Assembly (NCBI RefSeq): GCF_004801255.1
Contig: NZ_CP036295.1
Span: 1,686,001 to 1,750,000, forward strand
DNA from: Desulfovibrio desulfuricans
GTDB lineage: Bacteria > Desulfobacterota > Desulfovibrionia > Desulfovibrionales > Desulfovibrionaceae
Length of the DNA stretch: 64,000 nucleotides
Direction of reading: 5' to 3'
Part shown: positions 17,556 through 26,157 of the stretch, piece after piece
How the letters are laid out: each line of letters starts with the position of its first letter
How positions within the stretch are numbered: position 1 is the first letter of the stretch
Notes under the pieces: generated by a model
Databases searched by the model: none
The model's input: the letters and a program-made list of their open reading frames with translations, nothing else
Told to the model about the DNA's origin: nothing
Program-made: the position numbers and the translations under genes

Positions 17556-18368
17556 CTATTCCGGCGGCCTTGAAAAGCTGAACGGCCCACGCGCGGCAAA
17601 TTCACCTGGCACGCGGCAATAGTGGGTGTTTACCCGGCCATCTGTAAAGTGGTGCAGCAAAAAGGCCGGGGCCTCGTCGGTAAAGGCATCGCCGCCGGTG
17701 GGGCAAAAGTCGGGCACTATATGCATGCACACCGGCGGCGCAGTGAGCGCCGCAACTCCATGCCACACGGTAAACATATACCTGTGCAGATGCCCGCAGC
17801 AAAGGCGCACGTTGGAGAATTTTTGCAATATGCGGCCAAGCTCGCCCGCGTTTTCGTAGGGCTCGTCCATCACGCCCAGGGCTGTGGCAAAGGGCGGATG
17901 GTGCGTAAACACCAGCGTGGGTCTCTCCGGCTGCGCTGCCAGCGTAGCTTCAAGCCATGCCGCCACTGGCGCGTCAAAATGGCCGGAATGCGAACCGGGG
18001 CGGGTTCCGTCAAAAAATACCAGCCGAAGCGGATACTCTTCGACCGTATAGCACAGATACGGCGCAACAGCTGGGTCTGCGGGGCAAAACCGGGCAAGCC
18101 CGGCCATGAAGTTTTCACGTCTGTCATGGTTGCCGGGTATGGTGTAAACGGGCATTGCAAGCGTGCCCAGCGCTGCGGCCGCAAGCTCATACCCGCCAGT
18201 CTGCCCGTTAACCGATATATCGCCGCTCACCACAACGCAGTCAGGCTTTTGCGGCAAGGCGGCCAGATGCGCCACGGTCTTTTCGAGCAGCAGCGCGCCA
18301 TCGGCGACATTGAATGCCAGCCCGCGCCCGGCCGCCACATGCAGGTCAGATATTTGCGCTACAAACAT
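17556..18368 (-). CDS. gpdQ: GpdQ-like calcineurin-type phosphodiesterase
   Basis: A 270-residue binuclear metallophosphoesterase. All metal-ligand motifs are present: SDLH (residues 7-10), SGDIS (48-52), PGNHD (78-82), FTHHPP and CGHLH. The overall pattern, including the C-terminal section after CGHLHRYMF, follows Enterobacter GpdQ, which cleaves glycerophosphodiesters to sn-glycerol-3-phosphate plus an alcohol. The divergent neighbour is the ugpCBAE uptake operon for glycerol-3-phosphate and its diesters, which strongly supports this role. No signal peptide is visible, so it would act on imported diesters in the cytoplasm. An Icc/CpdA-type cyclic-AMP phosphodiesterase is the main alternative. 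Confidence 0.87.
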   Translation of the reverse strand: MFVAQISDLHVAAGRGLAFNVADGALLLEKTVAHLAALPQKPDCVVVSGDISVNGQTGGYELAAAALGTLAMPVYTIPGNHDRRENFMAGLARFCPADPAVAPYLCYTVEEYPLRLVFFDGTRPGSHSGHFDAPVAAWLEATLAAQPERPTLVFTHHPPFATALGVMDEPYENAGELGRILQKFSNVRLCCGHLHRYMFTVWHGVAALTAPPVCMHIVPDFCPTGGDAFTDEAPAFLLHHFTDGRVNTHYCRVPGEFAARGPFSFSRPPE

Positions 18369-18392
18369 GCCAGCCCTCCAGCTTGCTATAAT

Positions 18393-18408
18393 TGATTATT
18401 TTTAATCA
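18393..18408. promoter_or_regulatory. Small palindrome in the gpdQ-ugpC divergent promoter
   Basis: TGATTA-TTTT-TAATCA is a perfect 6+4+6 dyad 25 bases upstream of the gpdQ start codon, where it could overlap that promoter. It may be an operator; no regulator is assigned. Confidence 0.35.
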
Positions 18409-18435
18409 CCCCACACGCTTGTGGTCAAGCCTGCC

Positions 18436-18476
18436 TTGTAACAAAACTGTAACATATTCGACGGCAACGTAATAAT
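18436..18476 (+). promoter_or_regulatory. Pho box and -10 element in front of ugpC
   Basis: Two adjacent 11-bp direct repeats, TTGTAACAAAA (18436-18446) and CTGTAACATAT (18447-18457), match the layout of PhoB boxes: 7-bp repeats (T/C)TGTAAC spaced by four A/T-rich bases. A -10-like TAATAAT lies at 18470-18476, 12 bases downstream, as in promoters where the Pho box replaces the -35. This predicts induction of ugpCBAE under phosphate limitation, as in E. coli. Confidence 0.65.
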
Positions 18477-18610
18477 CTGTAATGCTAGTCTTCTTGCCAC
18501 AGAACGCAATTAGTGGTAATTAATCTCAAATTTATACCAGAATTTGGCGATGCGGATTTGTGTCGCCAAGATTTTCCGCCTGGCTTTTTCCGTCACATAA
18601 GGAGCCGAAA

Positions 18611-19663
18611 TTGTCCGCAATACGTCTTGAAAACGTATGTAAACAGTGGGGCGCCACCCACGCTGTGCAAAATGTTTCCTTTGAGGTCAATGAAGGCTCG
18701 CTTCTTGTGTTGCTGGGGCCGTCCGGCTGCGGTAAATCAACGACCCTGCGGCTTATTGCCGGGCTTGAGAGCGTTACCGGCGGGCGCATCTACATAGGCG
18801 ACCGCGACGTCACCGACCTGCCCCCGGCGGAACGCCATCTGGCCATGGTTTTTCAGTCGTACGCCCTTTTTCCGCACCTTACGGTGAGAGAAAACATCCT
18901 CTTTGGCCTCAAGGTACGCAAAGTGCCCGAGGCCGACCAAAACAGACGGCTGGACAACGCGGTGGAAATTCTTGGGCTTTCCGGCCTGCTGCAACGAAAG
19001 CCATCGGCCCTCTCCGGCGGGCAGCAGCAGCGCGTAGCCCTTGGCCGGGCCCTGGTCGCCGAGGCCTCCGTGTGCCTTATGGACGAGCCGCTCTCCAACC
19101 TGGACGCCAAGCTGCGCCTTGAGATGCGCCGCGAAATCCGCGAGCTGCAGCAGCGCCTTGGCATGACCATGGTTTACGTCACCCACGACCAGACTGAGGC
19201 CATGAGCATGGCAGACAACATCATCCTGATGCAGCACGGGCATATTGTGCAAAACGACGCGCCCGTGGCCATGTACTCCCGCCCGGCCACCACCTTTGCC
19301 GCCAGCTTTATCGGCACCCCGCCCATGAACCTTTTGCGCGTAGCCATGCAGGATGGGCAGCCTGTCATTGCCGGCAGCAGCGGCTGCCGCGTGCCCGGCC
19401 CTGTGTCGGGCGACTGCACGCTGGGCATACGGCCCGAACATGTGCAGGTGACGGAAGACGGCCCATGGGAGGCCGAAGTGCTGAGCATGGAGTATCTTGG
19501 TGCGGATTCCGTGCTGGCGTGCAGTCTGGGGCAGCAGCAGCTTGCCGTTCAGGTTGCGGGCAACCCCGGTTTTAAACCCGGCCACAAGCTGCGCCTGACC
19601 TTCAGCAGCGATGCCCTGCACTATTTTGACGCCAAGGCCGGCGCGCGCATGGAATGGGCGTAG
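18611..19663 (+). CDS. ugpC: sn-glycerol-3-phosphate ABC transporter ATP-binding protein
   Basis: A 350-residue ABC ATPase of the UgpC/MalK type. Walker A LLGPSGCGKST (about residues 35-45), Q-loop MVFQSYALFPH, signature SALSGGQQQRVALGRAL, Walker B VCLMDEPLSNLD and the switch His in VYVTHDQTEA are all intact. The C-terminal regulatory (TOBE-type) domain is present, with CTLGIRPEHVQV. The start is a TTG, chosen because AAGGAG (18599-18604) sits six bases upstream and the encoded N-terminus SAIRLENVCKQWG matches the family; the longer frame from 18560 does not. It powers the permease pair UgpA-UgpE. It is the first gene of the operon, behind a Pho box. Confidence 0.92.
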   Translation: MSAIRLENVCKQWGATHAVQNVSFEVNEGSLLVLLGPSGCGKSTTLRLIAGLESVTGGRIYIGDRDVTDLPPAERHLAMVFQSYALFPHLTVRENILFGLKVRKVPEADQNRRLDNAVEILGLSGLLQRKPSALSGGQQQRVALGRALVAEASVCLMDEPLSNLDAKLRLEMRREIRELQQRLGMTMVYVTHDQTEAMSMADNIILMQHGHIVQNDAPVAMYSRPATTFAASFIGTPPMNLLRVAMQDGQPVIAGSSGCRVPGPVSGDCTLGIRPEHVQVTEDGPWEAEVLSMEYLGADSVLACSLGQQQLAVQVAGNPGFKPGHKLRLTFSSDALHYFDAKAGARMEWA

Positions 19664-19818
19664 CCCGGTATTTTTTCGGCAATGCCGGGCAGCAGCTGAC
19701 CATATCCAGGCATGATCCGACAGGGACGGCGCATATTTTCGTTACGCGTTTGTCCCCGGTCGGTAACATTCAGGCGATAGTACGAGTGCAGCCCCCAAAC
19801 CCCTTTGAGGAGAAATTC

Positions 19819-21102
19819 ATGAAACGTATTCGCACGTTATTTATGACGCTTTTATGTTTTTGCCTGTGCGCTGGCAGCGCGCTGGCGGGCCAGACAAACC
19901 TGACGTTTTACTTTCCTGTTTCTGTTGGCGGCCCCATCACCAAGATTGTTGAGGGCATGACCCAGGAATTTATGAAAGAAAACCCCGATATCAAGATTAC
20001 GCCTGTATATTCGGGCAACTACCGCGACACGCTCACCAAGGCACTTACCGCCCAGCGCGGCGGCGAGCCGCCGCATGTGGCAGTGCTGCTCTCCACCGAC
20101 ATGTTTACCCTTATTGATGAAAACGCCATCGTCTCCTACGACGAAATCGTGGGCAAGGACAACATGGCCTTTACCAAGGATTACTTTCCCGGTTTTTTGC
20201 GCAACAGCCAGACTGACGGCAAGACCTGGGGCATCCCCTTTCAGCGCTCGACCATCGTGATGTACTGGAACAAGGAAATGTTCAAGGAAGCCGGTCTTGA
20301 CCCTGAAAAGGCCCCTGCCACCTGGCAGGAACTGGTAGACATGGGCAAAAAGCTCACCAAAAAGGACGAATCCGGCAAGGTCTCGCAGTGGGGCGTGGCT
20401 ATCCCCAGCACGGGGTACGCCTACTGGATGCTGCAGGCGCTGGCCATCACCAACGGCGTGGAGCTGATGAACGACGCTGGCAACAAGGTGTTTTTTGACG
20501 ACCCCAAAAACGTCGAAGCCCTCAAGTTTCTTACCGATCTGGCCTACAAGTACGAGGTCTCGCCCAAGGGAACCATCGACTGGTCAACGACCCCGCGCGA
20601 TTTTTTTGAGCGCAAAACCGCCATCATGTGGACCACCACCGGCAACCTCACCAATGTGCGCACCAATGCCAAGTTTCCCTTCGGCGTAGCCATGCTGCCC
20701 GCCAATACGCGCCTTGGCTCGCCCACCGGCGGCGGCAACTTTTATATTTTCAAAAACTCCTCGCCTGACGAACGCAAGGCAGCCGTCAAGTTTGTGCAGT
20801 GGATGACCACCGCCGAGCGCGCCGCCCAGTGGGGCATCGACACCGGCTATGTGGCGGTGCGCCCCGACGCGTGGAAGACCGAGCGCATGGAAGCCTACGT
20901 CAAGGGCTTTCCTTACGCGGCAGTGGCCCGCGACCAGCTGGCCCATGCCGTGCCCGAGCTCTCCACCCACGAAAACCAGCGCGTAACCAAGGCGCTGGAC
21001 GATGCCATCCAGGCTGCCGTCAACGGCTCCAAAAAGCCTGACGACGCGCTCAAGGATGCCCAGCGCGAAGCTGACCGCATTCTGCGCCGCTACCAGAAGT
21101 AA
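19819..21102 (+). CDS. ugpB: sn-glycerol-3-phosphate ABC transporter substrate-binding protein
   Basis: A 427-residue periplasmic solute-binding protein of family 1, comparable to E. coli UgpB (438). The signal peptide ends at CAGSALAGQ, with likely cleavage after ALA. The mature part starts TNLTFYFPVSVGGPITKIV and shows the family features NPDIKITPVYSGNYRDTL, VMYWNKEMFKEAGLDPEK and TAERAAQWGIDTGYVAVR. It would bind glycerol-3-phosphate or its diesters. The ATG is preceded by GAGGAGA. The gap from ugpC is 155 bases, and a strong hairpin follows. Sugar specificity cannot be excluded from sequence alone; the gpdQ neighbour and Pho box argue for the phosphate role. Confidence 0.87.
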   Translation: MKRIRTLFMTLLCFCLCAGSALAGQTNLTFYFPVSVGGPITKIVEGMTQEFMKENPDIKITPVYSGNYRDTLTKALTAQRGGEPPHVAVLLSTDMFTLIDENAIVSYDEIVGKDNMAFTKDYFPGFLRNSQTDGKTWGIPFQRSTIVMYWNKEMFKEAGLDPEKAPATWQELVDMGKKLTKKDESGKVSQWGVAIPSTGYAYWMLQALAITNGVELMNDAGNKVFFDDPKNVEALKFLTDLAYKYEVSPKGTIDWSTTPRDFFERKTAIMWTTTGNLTNVRTNAKFPFGVAMLPANTRLGSPTGGGNFYIFKNSSPDERKAAVKFVQWMTTAERAAQWGIDTGYVAVRPDAWKTERMEAYVKGFPYAAVARDQLAHAVPELSTHENQRVTKALDDAIQAAVNGSKKPDDALKDAQREADRILRRYQK

Positions 21103-21107
21103 ACAGC

Positions 21108-21147
21108 ACGCTGCCAGAGGGGGAGCCTCCTCTGGCAGCGTCTTTTT
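21108..21147 (+). terminator. Intercistronic terminator between ugpB and ugpA
   Basis: A perfect 13-bp stem, ACGCTGCCAGAGG/CCTCTGGCAGCGT, is followed by CTTTTT, six bases after the ugpB stop and 31 before the ugpA start. Partial termination or 3' protection here would make the binding protein more abundant than the membrane subunits. Confidence 0.85.
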
Positions 21148-21177
21148 CGGTTACATCTGATTCAAGAGAGCAGCCCT

Positions 21178-22062
21178 ATGTTCAAACCGGAAACCATGCG
21201 GCAAATCAACGCATGGCTGCTTTTGCTCCCCGGCTTTGCCCTGGTGGTGACGTTTACGCACTTTCCTGCTGTAAGCACGTTTATCCACAGTTTTTTTATG
21301 GATGGCCGGGGCGGTGCGCCCGCCCAGTTTGTGGGGCTTGAGCAGTATCGTTATCTGCTGGATGATGAGGTTTTTCTCAAATCGCTGCGCAATAACATCA
21401 TCTTTGCCTGCTGCACCATCCCCTGCTCCATGTCCATGGCCATGCTCATGGCCTTTCTGGTCAATGCGCGCCTCAGGGGGCAGGCATTTTTGCGCCTGTG
21501 CTACTTTGTGCCCACGGTACTGCCCATGATTGCCGTGGCCAACATCTGGCTGTTTTTTTACACGCCCGATTACGGCCTGCTTGAACAGCTGCGCTACTTT
21601 TTGGGTGCGACCACAGGCATAAACTGGCTGGGCAGCGAAGACACCGCCCTGTTTTGCGTTATCTCTGTTGCGGTGTGGAAGGATGCGGGATTTTTTATGA
21701 TTTTTTATCTCGCGGCCCTGCAGCAAATTCCGCCCAGTCTGGGCGAGGCTGCCATGCTCGAGGGCGCCTCGCGCGCCTATTATTACCGCCGCGTGGTTAT
21801 TCCGCTGCTTATGCCCACCACGCTTTTTGTGCTCATCAACGCCACCATCAACGCCTTCCGCATGGTGGATCATCTGTTTGTGCTCACCCAGGGCGGCCCC
21901 AACAACGCGACCTCGCTGCTGCTCTACTATATTTACGAGACCAGCTTCAAATTTTGGGACACGGGCTACGGGGCCACGCTGACCATGGTGCTGCTGGGCT
22001 TTTTGGGGTTTGCCGCCTTTGTGCAGTTTGGCATCATAGAAAAAAGGGTGCACTACAGATGA
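21178..22062 (+). CDS. ugpA: sn-glycerol-3-phosphate ABC transporter permease UgpA
   Basis: A 294-residue inner-membrane permease with six predicted transmembrane segments, the first being WLLLLPGFALVVTFTHFPAV. The EAA loop that docks on the ATPase is SLGEAAMLEGASRAYYYRRV (about residues 185-205). It pairs with UgpE as the heterodimeric channel; the two reading frames overlap by four bases (ATGA), a sign of translational coupling. AAGAGAG precedes the ATG. Confidence 0.9.
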   Translation: MFKPETMRQINAWLLLLPGFALVVTFTHFPAVSTFIHSFFMDGRGGAPAQFVGLEQYRYLLDDEVFLKSLRNNIIFACCTIPCSMSMAMLMAFLVNARLRGQAFLRLCYFVPTVLPMIAVANIWLFFYTPDYGLLEQLRYFLGATTGINWLGSEDTALFCVISVAVWKDAGFFMIFYLAALQQIPPSLGEAAMLEGASRAYYYRRVVIPLLMPTTLFVLINATINAFRMVDHLFVLTQGGPNNATSLLLYYIYETSFKFWDTGYGATLTMVLLGFLGFAAFVQFGIIEKRVHYR

Positions 22063-22895
22063 AAACACAGTGCAACATGTACGACAGCAGGGGCTTTTCG
22101 CGCGTGCTGGACACAACTGCCGCCTGGATGCTCGCCATCCTGTGGGCGCTGCCGCTCTTTTACGCCATCTGGACGGCCTTTCACCCGGCGGAATTTTCCA
22201 CCCGTTTCAGCCTGACCGCACCGCTGACGCTGGAGAACTTCGTCAACGCCTGGAAGGCCGCGCCCTTTGCACGCTATTTTGTCAACACCATCATGCTGGT
22301 CACGCTGACCACAGGCATGCAGCTTGTGCTCTGCACGCTGGCGGCTTACGCCTTTGCACGCTACGACTTCAAGGGCAAGGGCATTGCCTTTGCGCTTATA
22401 CTCATGCAGCTCATGATCATGCCCGACGTGCTGGTGGTCGAAAACTACACCACCATGTCCCGCATCGGCGTGCTCGATTCCACCCTTGCCATCAGCCTGC
22501 CCTATATGGCCTCGGCCTTTGGCATCTTTTTGCTGCGGCAAACCTTTAAAAGCGTGCCCAAAGAGCTGGAAGAAGCCGCCGCAGTGGAAGGGGCCAACAC
22601 CCTGCAGGTGCTCTGGCACGTGTACGTGCCGCTGGCCAAGCCCACTTACGCGGCCTATGCGCTGGTTTCCATCAGCACCCACTGGAACAATTTTCTCTGG
22701 CCGCTCATTGTCACCAATTCCGTCAACTCGCGTCCGCTCACAGTGGGCCTGCAGATATTTTCGGCCACCGAGCAGGGTGTGGACTGGACAATCATCACCG
22801 CAGCCACGCTCATGACGTCTGGCCCGCTGCTGGTGGCATTTTTGCTGTTCCAGCGGCAGTTTGTGCAGTCGTTCATGCGGGCGGGCATCAAATAG
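22059..22895 (+). CDS. ugpE: sn-glycerol-3-phosphate ABC transporter permease UgpE
   Basis: A 278-residue permease, the MalG-like partner of UgpA. Membrane segments include WMLAILWALPLFYAIWTAF near the N-terminus. The EAA loop is ELEEAAAVEGANTLQVLWHV (about residues 169-188), followed by THWNNFLWPLIV, a conserved motif of this subfamily. The start overlaps the ugpA stop, and a much longer upstream open frame is only the shadow of ugpA. It is the last gene of the operon. Confidence 0.9.
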   Translation: MKTQCNMYDSRGFSRVLDTTAAWMLAILWALPLFYAIWTAFHPAEFSTRFSLTAPLTLENFVNAWKAAPFARYFVNTIMLVTLTTGMQLVLCTLAAYAFARYDFKGKGIAFALILMQLMIMPDVLVVENYTTMSRIGVLDSTLAISLPYMASAFGIFLLRQTFKSVPKELEEAAAVEGANTLQVLWHVYVPLAKPTYAAYALVSISTHWNNFLWPLIVTNSVNSRPLTVGLQIFSATEQGVDWTIITAATLMTSGPLLVAFLLFQRQFVQSFMRAGIK

Positions 22896-22956
22896 ACGCA
22901 CGGCGGGCCGCAGCGTGCCAGCGCCTGCAAAACGCCACGGCCCCTTTGAACCATAC

Positions 22957-23000
22957 AAAAAGCCCCAGCGGTCGCCATTACGGCAGCCGTTGGGGCTTTT
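22957..23000. terminator. Bidirectional terminator between ugpE and ttrA
   Basis: The stem AGCCCCAGCGG/CCGTTGGGGCT (one G-T pair) is flanked by A-run and T-run on either side, so it can end transcription of ugpCBAE from the left and of the convergent ttr operon from the right. Confidence 0.8.
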
Positions 23001-23016
23001 GCTGTACGTGCGACAA

Positions 23017-26000
23017 TCAGGCGAGCTTTTCTATACGCAGGGGGATGCCCTGGCGCACAGCGCTGCCCGAGTCGCTTTCCGTCAAGGCGGACAAACCCTT
23101 GCGGCTGGGGTCGTCAGGCACAAGATCATTGAGGTTGACGCCAGCGGCGGCCCCCTTGAGCGCCGGAATGCGCACGCCGTTTACCATGATGTCCCCTGCG
23201 CCCAGAGCCTTGTGCCCAAAGCCGTGCTCAACGCCCACAACGCCGCGCATGATGCCGTCCGTAAGGGTGGCCTGCGCGGTCTCCGCTCCACCGGGGGTCA
23301 CCAGACGCACCATGTCGCCCTGGGCGATACCTGCAGCCAGCGCGTCGTCCTTGTGCACCAGCACCATGTTTACCGGCTTGATGGACCGCAGACGCGGCGA
23401 GATTATGGCGTACGAGTTGATGAGGTTTGACTTGAACGAAACCATCAGCAAGGGGTACTCGCTGCTCGTCCAGCGCGCCCGCAAGGGGGTTCCGTCCACA
23501 AACTCGGCGTCGCGCAGCCGGGGAACGCCACTGTAGCGCTTGCCGGTCTGCGAATGCACCGCTGTTGCCGCTTCTTCGTTATAAACGCACATGGCCCGCG
23601 TCCAGCGGTTTTTGGTCGCGTCGCCGTCGTAACTATCGCTGGCGGGTTCATAGCGGCCGCCACGGCTGTACAGGCAGGCCACCGGGCCCCGCTCTTCCGG
23701 CGCAAGCACGCTCTCGATGTCGGGCATAATGCGCCCTATGCCTGACAGCCTGACATCTTCCTCTGACGGAGAAGGCAGCGTTTTGCCCTTAAAAAAGGCC
23801 ATATTGGCGGCAAGACGCAGATAATAGTCCTGCGGGGTGTTCAGCGGATGCAGCCCGCCCGCCGCGTCGGGGATGGCCTTGGGGCCAAAACCCGGCAGAT
23901 TCATGCGCTTGGCCGCTTCAATCAAAAACAACTCCATGCACACGGGCTGGCCCGAGGCCGACTTTTGCTGGCGAGGCTCAATGGCAGGCCAGCGGGCAGT
24001 GGACATGCGCGTGAGCACGCCGCTCCAGGCTTCGGCAAAACCGCCCCAAACCTCGTACAGGCAGGGGTCTGGCACGAGGTAGTCCGCGTAGGCGTTGGTC
24101 TCGTTATGAAAGGCGTCAATGCCCACAATGAGCGGCAGGTCTTTGGGATCCCTGAGCTTTGCGTCCAGCGCCCGCTTTAGTCCGCCGTGACCGTAAATGA
24201 CGTTGCCCGTCCAGTTAATCCAGCACTTGAAGGTAAAGGGATAGCCGTTGGCATGCCCCAGCAGGTGCTCGGCGGGCAGGTTGGGCGCGGTGAGCGGAAA
24301 CCACGGCATATCAGCGGGATACGGATTTTGCCCGGCCTCAACCTTTTGCCTGTAGGCCGTGGATTTTTCGTAGGCAGCCTTGCAGCGGTTGGCCGGAAAC
24401 CCCTTGGGCTCCTGCTTGCCGGGGAAGTCGGCCAGATTGTACCGGGGGCCGGAAAACGCCGGGTTATGAAAATTGCCCGGCGCTACGCACAGCCCGCCCT
24501 TGGCGTTGAGGTTGCCAACAAGCGTGTTGAGAGTCAGCACGGCAAAGGTGGCGTTCATGCCTGTGGCGGTCATCATGCCGCCGTGGGCGTCGGCAACCGC
24601 CTTTTTGCCGTGGGCGGTAAACTCGCGCGCCAGTTCAATGATCGTTTCGCGGGCAACTCCGCACAGGGCGGAATATTCTTCGATACTGTGCGCCTGGGCT
24701 TCTTCGCGCAGCAGGTGCAAGGCGGTGGCAGCCGTTGTTGTGGTGCCGTCCGGCAAGGTGATTTCGCCCCTGAAAAACAGCTGCGCCTCAGCGCACTGAT
24801 CGGCCGGCAGCACCCTGCCGTCAGGCGCAACCACAAGCGCTACGCCCGGCAGAGGTTTGCCGTCCGGCCCCTTGCTGTCCGCCTGGGGCGGCATGCGCAG
24901 TATTTTGCCCTGAGCTGTCCCGGTCAGGCAGACAAGGTGCGTGGCGTTGCAAAAAGCCGCTTCGCCAGCGTCTGTGGCGGCCTTGAGCGTGGGGCGGCTG
25001 AGAAAATGCGCGTCATAGCGCTCGTTATCGAGTATCCAGCGTATCATGCCCAGGGCCAGCGCCACGTCCATGTCTGGGCGCACGGGTATCCAGCGCGCCT
25101 TGTCGCGCACGGCGTCAGTGGTGGACAGGCGCATTACGGGGTCAACCACGGCATAATGCAGCTTGCCGTTGGTGCGGGCCTCGGCCACCATGCGGGCAGA
25201 ATGCTTGAAAGGGTTGCCCGCCTGCGCCGGGGCCGTGCCCCAAAACAGCGCAAATTCACAATTTTCAAAATCGGGCTTGCCGTGGGCGTTGGTCGCCATA
25301 TCGTTCAGCACCAGGCCAGAACCCATGCGGAATGACAGGCCGCAATACGCACCGTGCTTGCCAAAATTGCGCGTGCCATATGCCTGCACCCCAAACCGCT
25401 GGAAGAAAAACCGCTCGCGGCCGTCATCCAGCGCATAGGTGAGCAGCAGCCTGTTGGCATGCGGCCCAAATTCCGGGTGTTTGGAGTTGGCGGGGCCGGG
25501 GGTTTCGCGGATGGACCGCAGCCCGTCCACCTGTCCCTCGCCAAACAGGTTGCCGCCTTCAACCACTTCTGCAACCAGCTGCTCGAATGAAATGGTCTTC
25601 CACTTGCCCTCCCCGCGCTTGCCCGCCCGCTTGAGGCAATGGGTGATGCGAAAAGGACTGGCCGAGGCGTCGATCATGGCCGCGCCGCGCCCGCAAACCG
25701 TTGAACGGCGTTCGTGCCCGGTGGCTTCCGTCTGGTCGCCCCTGGCGGAAAGTCCGCTGAGGGCCTTGCTCACTGGCGTGCTCATGGGCACGGCGTGCGA
25801 GGCCGAAAGTGGATTGTACGGGTTGCCGGCAACGCGCACCACCTTGTCCTGCGCGGCATCAATGTGCAGACGCACGCCGCACATGGTGCAGCAGCCCCAG
25901 CAATGGTTAAATGCAACGCGGCTGCCATCGCCCAGCTGTACCGAGCCGTCTTCCGCCACGGTAAATTCGGGTTTGAGGGCATTTTTGTTGATGGGGTCGC

Positions 26001-26136
26001 GTACGGGGTCGCCCGCAGTGCCCTGCGTGATGCCGTTGATAAGCTTTTTGCCAAGGCCTGCGGTGGCCGCTGCAACCGCGCCCGCGCCAATAATTGCCGC
26101 GCCTGCGCCCAAGAGCTTGCGTTTATTGTTATCCAT
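23017..26136 (-). CDS. ttrA: Tetrathionate reductase catalytic subunit TtrA
   Basis: A 1039-residue molybdopterin oxidoreductase that follows Salmonella TtrA along its whole length. The Fe-S ligands are NHCWGCCTMCGVRL (Cys79-Cys86 region) and RSTVCGRGAAM. KHGAYCGLSFRMGSG (about residue 265) carries the probable Mo ligand Cys. KRGEGKWKTISFEQLVAEVV, FALFWGTAPAQAGNPFK and YADYLVPDPCLYEVWGGF are near-identical blocks. It reduces tetrathionate to thiosulfate at the periplasmic face. The N-terminal MDNNKRKLLGAG followed by a hydrophobic alanine-rich stretch is a Tat-type signal anchor with Lys-Arg in place of Arg-Arg. It is last in the operon, 21 bases after ttrC. Confidence 0.95.
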   Translation of the reverse strand: MDNNKRKLLGAGAAIIGAGAVAAATAGLGKKLINGITQGTAGDPVRDPINKNALKPEFTVAEDGSVQLGDGSRVAFNHCWGCCTMCGVRLHIDAAQDKVVRVAGNPYNPLSASHAVPMSTPVSKALSGLSARGDQTEATGHERRSTVCGRGAAMIDASASPFRITHCLKRAGKRGEGKWKTISFEQLVAEVVEGGNLFGEGQVDGLRSIRETPGPANSKHPEFGPHANRLLLTYALDDGRERFFFQRFGVQAYGTRNFGKHGAYCGLSFRMGSGLVLNDMATNAHGKPDFENCEFALFWGTAPAQAGNPFKHSARMVAEARTNGKLHYAVVDPVMRLSTTDAVRDKARWIPVRPDMDVALALGMIRWILDNERYDAHFLSRPTLKAATDAGEAAFCNATHLVCLTGTAQGKILRMPPQADSKGPDGKPLPGVALVVAPDGRVLPADQCAEAQLFFRGEITLPDGTTTTAATALHLLREEAQAHSIEEYSALCGVARETIIELAREFTAHGKKAVADAHGGMMTATGMNATFAVLTLNTLVGNLNAKGGLCVAPGNFHNPAFSGPRYNLADFPGKQEPKGFPANRCKAAYEKSTAYRQKVEAGQNPYPADMPWFPLTAPNLPAEHLLGHANGYPFTFKCWINWTGNVIYGHGGLKRALDAKLRDPKDLPLIVGIDAFHNETNAYADYLVPDPCLYEVWGGFAEAWSGVLTRMSTARWPAIEPRQQKSASGQPVCMELFLIEAAKRMNLPGFGPKAIPDAAGGLHPLNTPQDYYLRLAANMAFFKGKTLPSPSEEDVRLSGIGRIMPDIESVLAPEERGPVACLYSRGGRYEPASDSYDGDATKNRWTRAMCVYNEEAATAVHSQTGKRYSGVPRLRDAEFVDGTPLRARWTSSEYPLLMVSFKSNLINSYAIISPRLRSIKPVNMVLVHKDDALAAGIAQGDMVRLVTPGGAETAQATLTDGIMRGVVGVEHGFGHKALGAGDIMVNGVRIPALKGAAAGVNLNDLVPDDPSRKGLSALTESDSGSAVRQGIPLRIEKLA

Positions 26137-26157
26137 GGGTGTATCCGTTCATTTTGT

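Noticed and set aside
4277..18485. Shared 12-mer ATCTGTAATGCT upstream of the DUF2148 gene and of ugpC
   Set aside because: In 64 kb many 12-mer pairs are expected by chance; nothing else links the two promoters.
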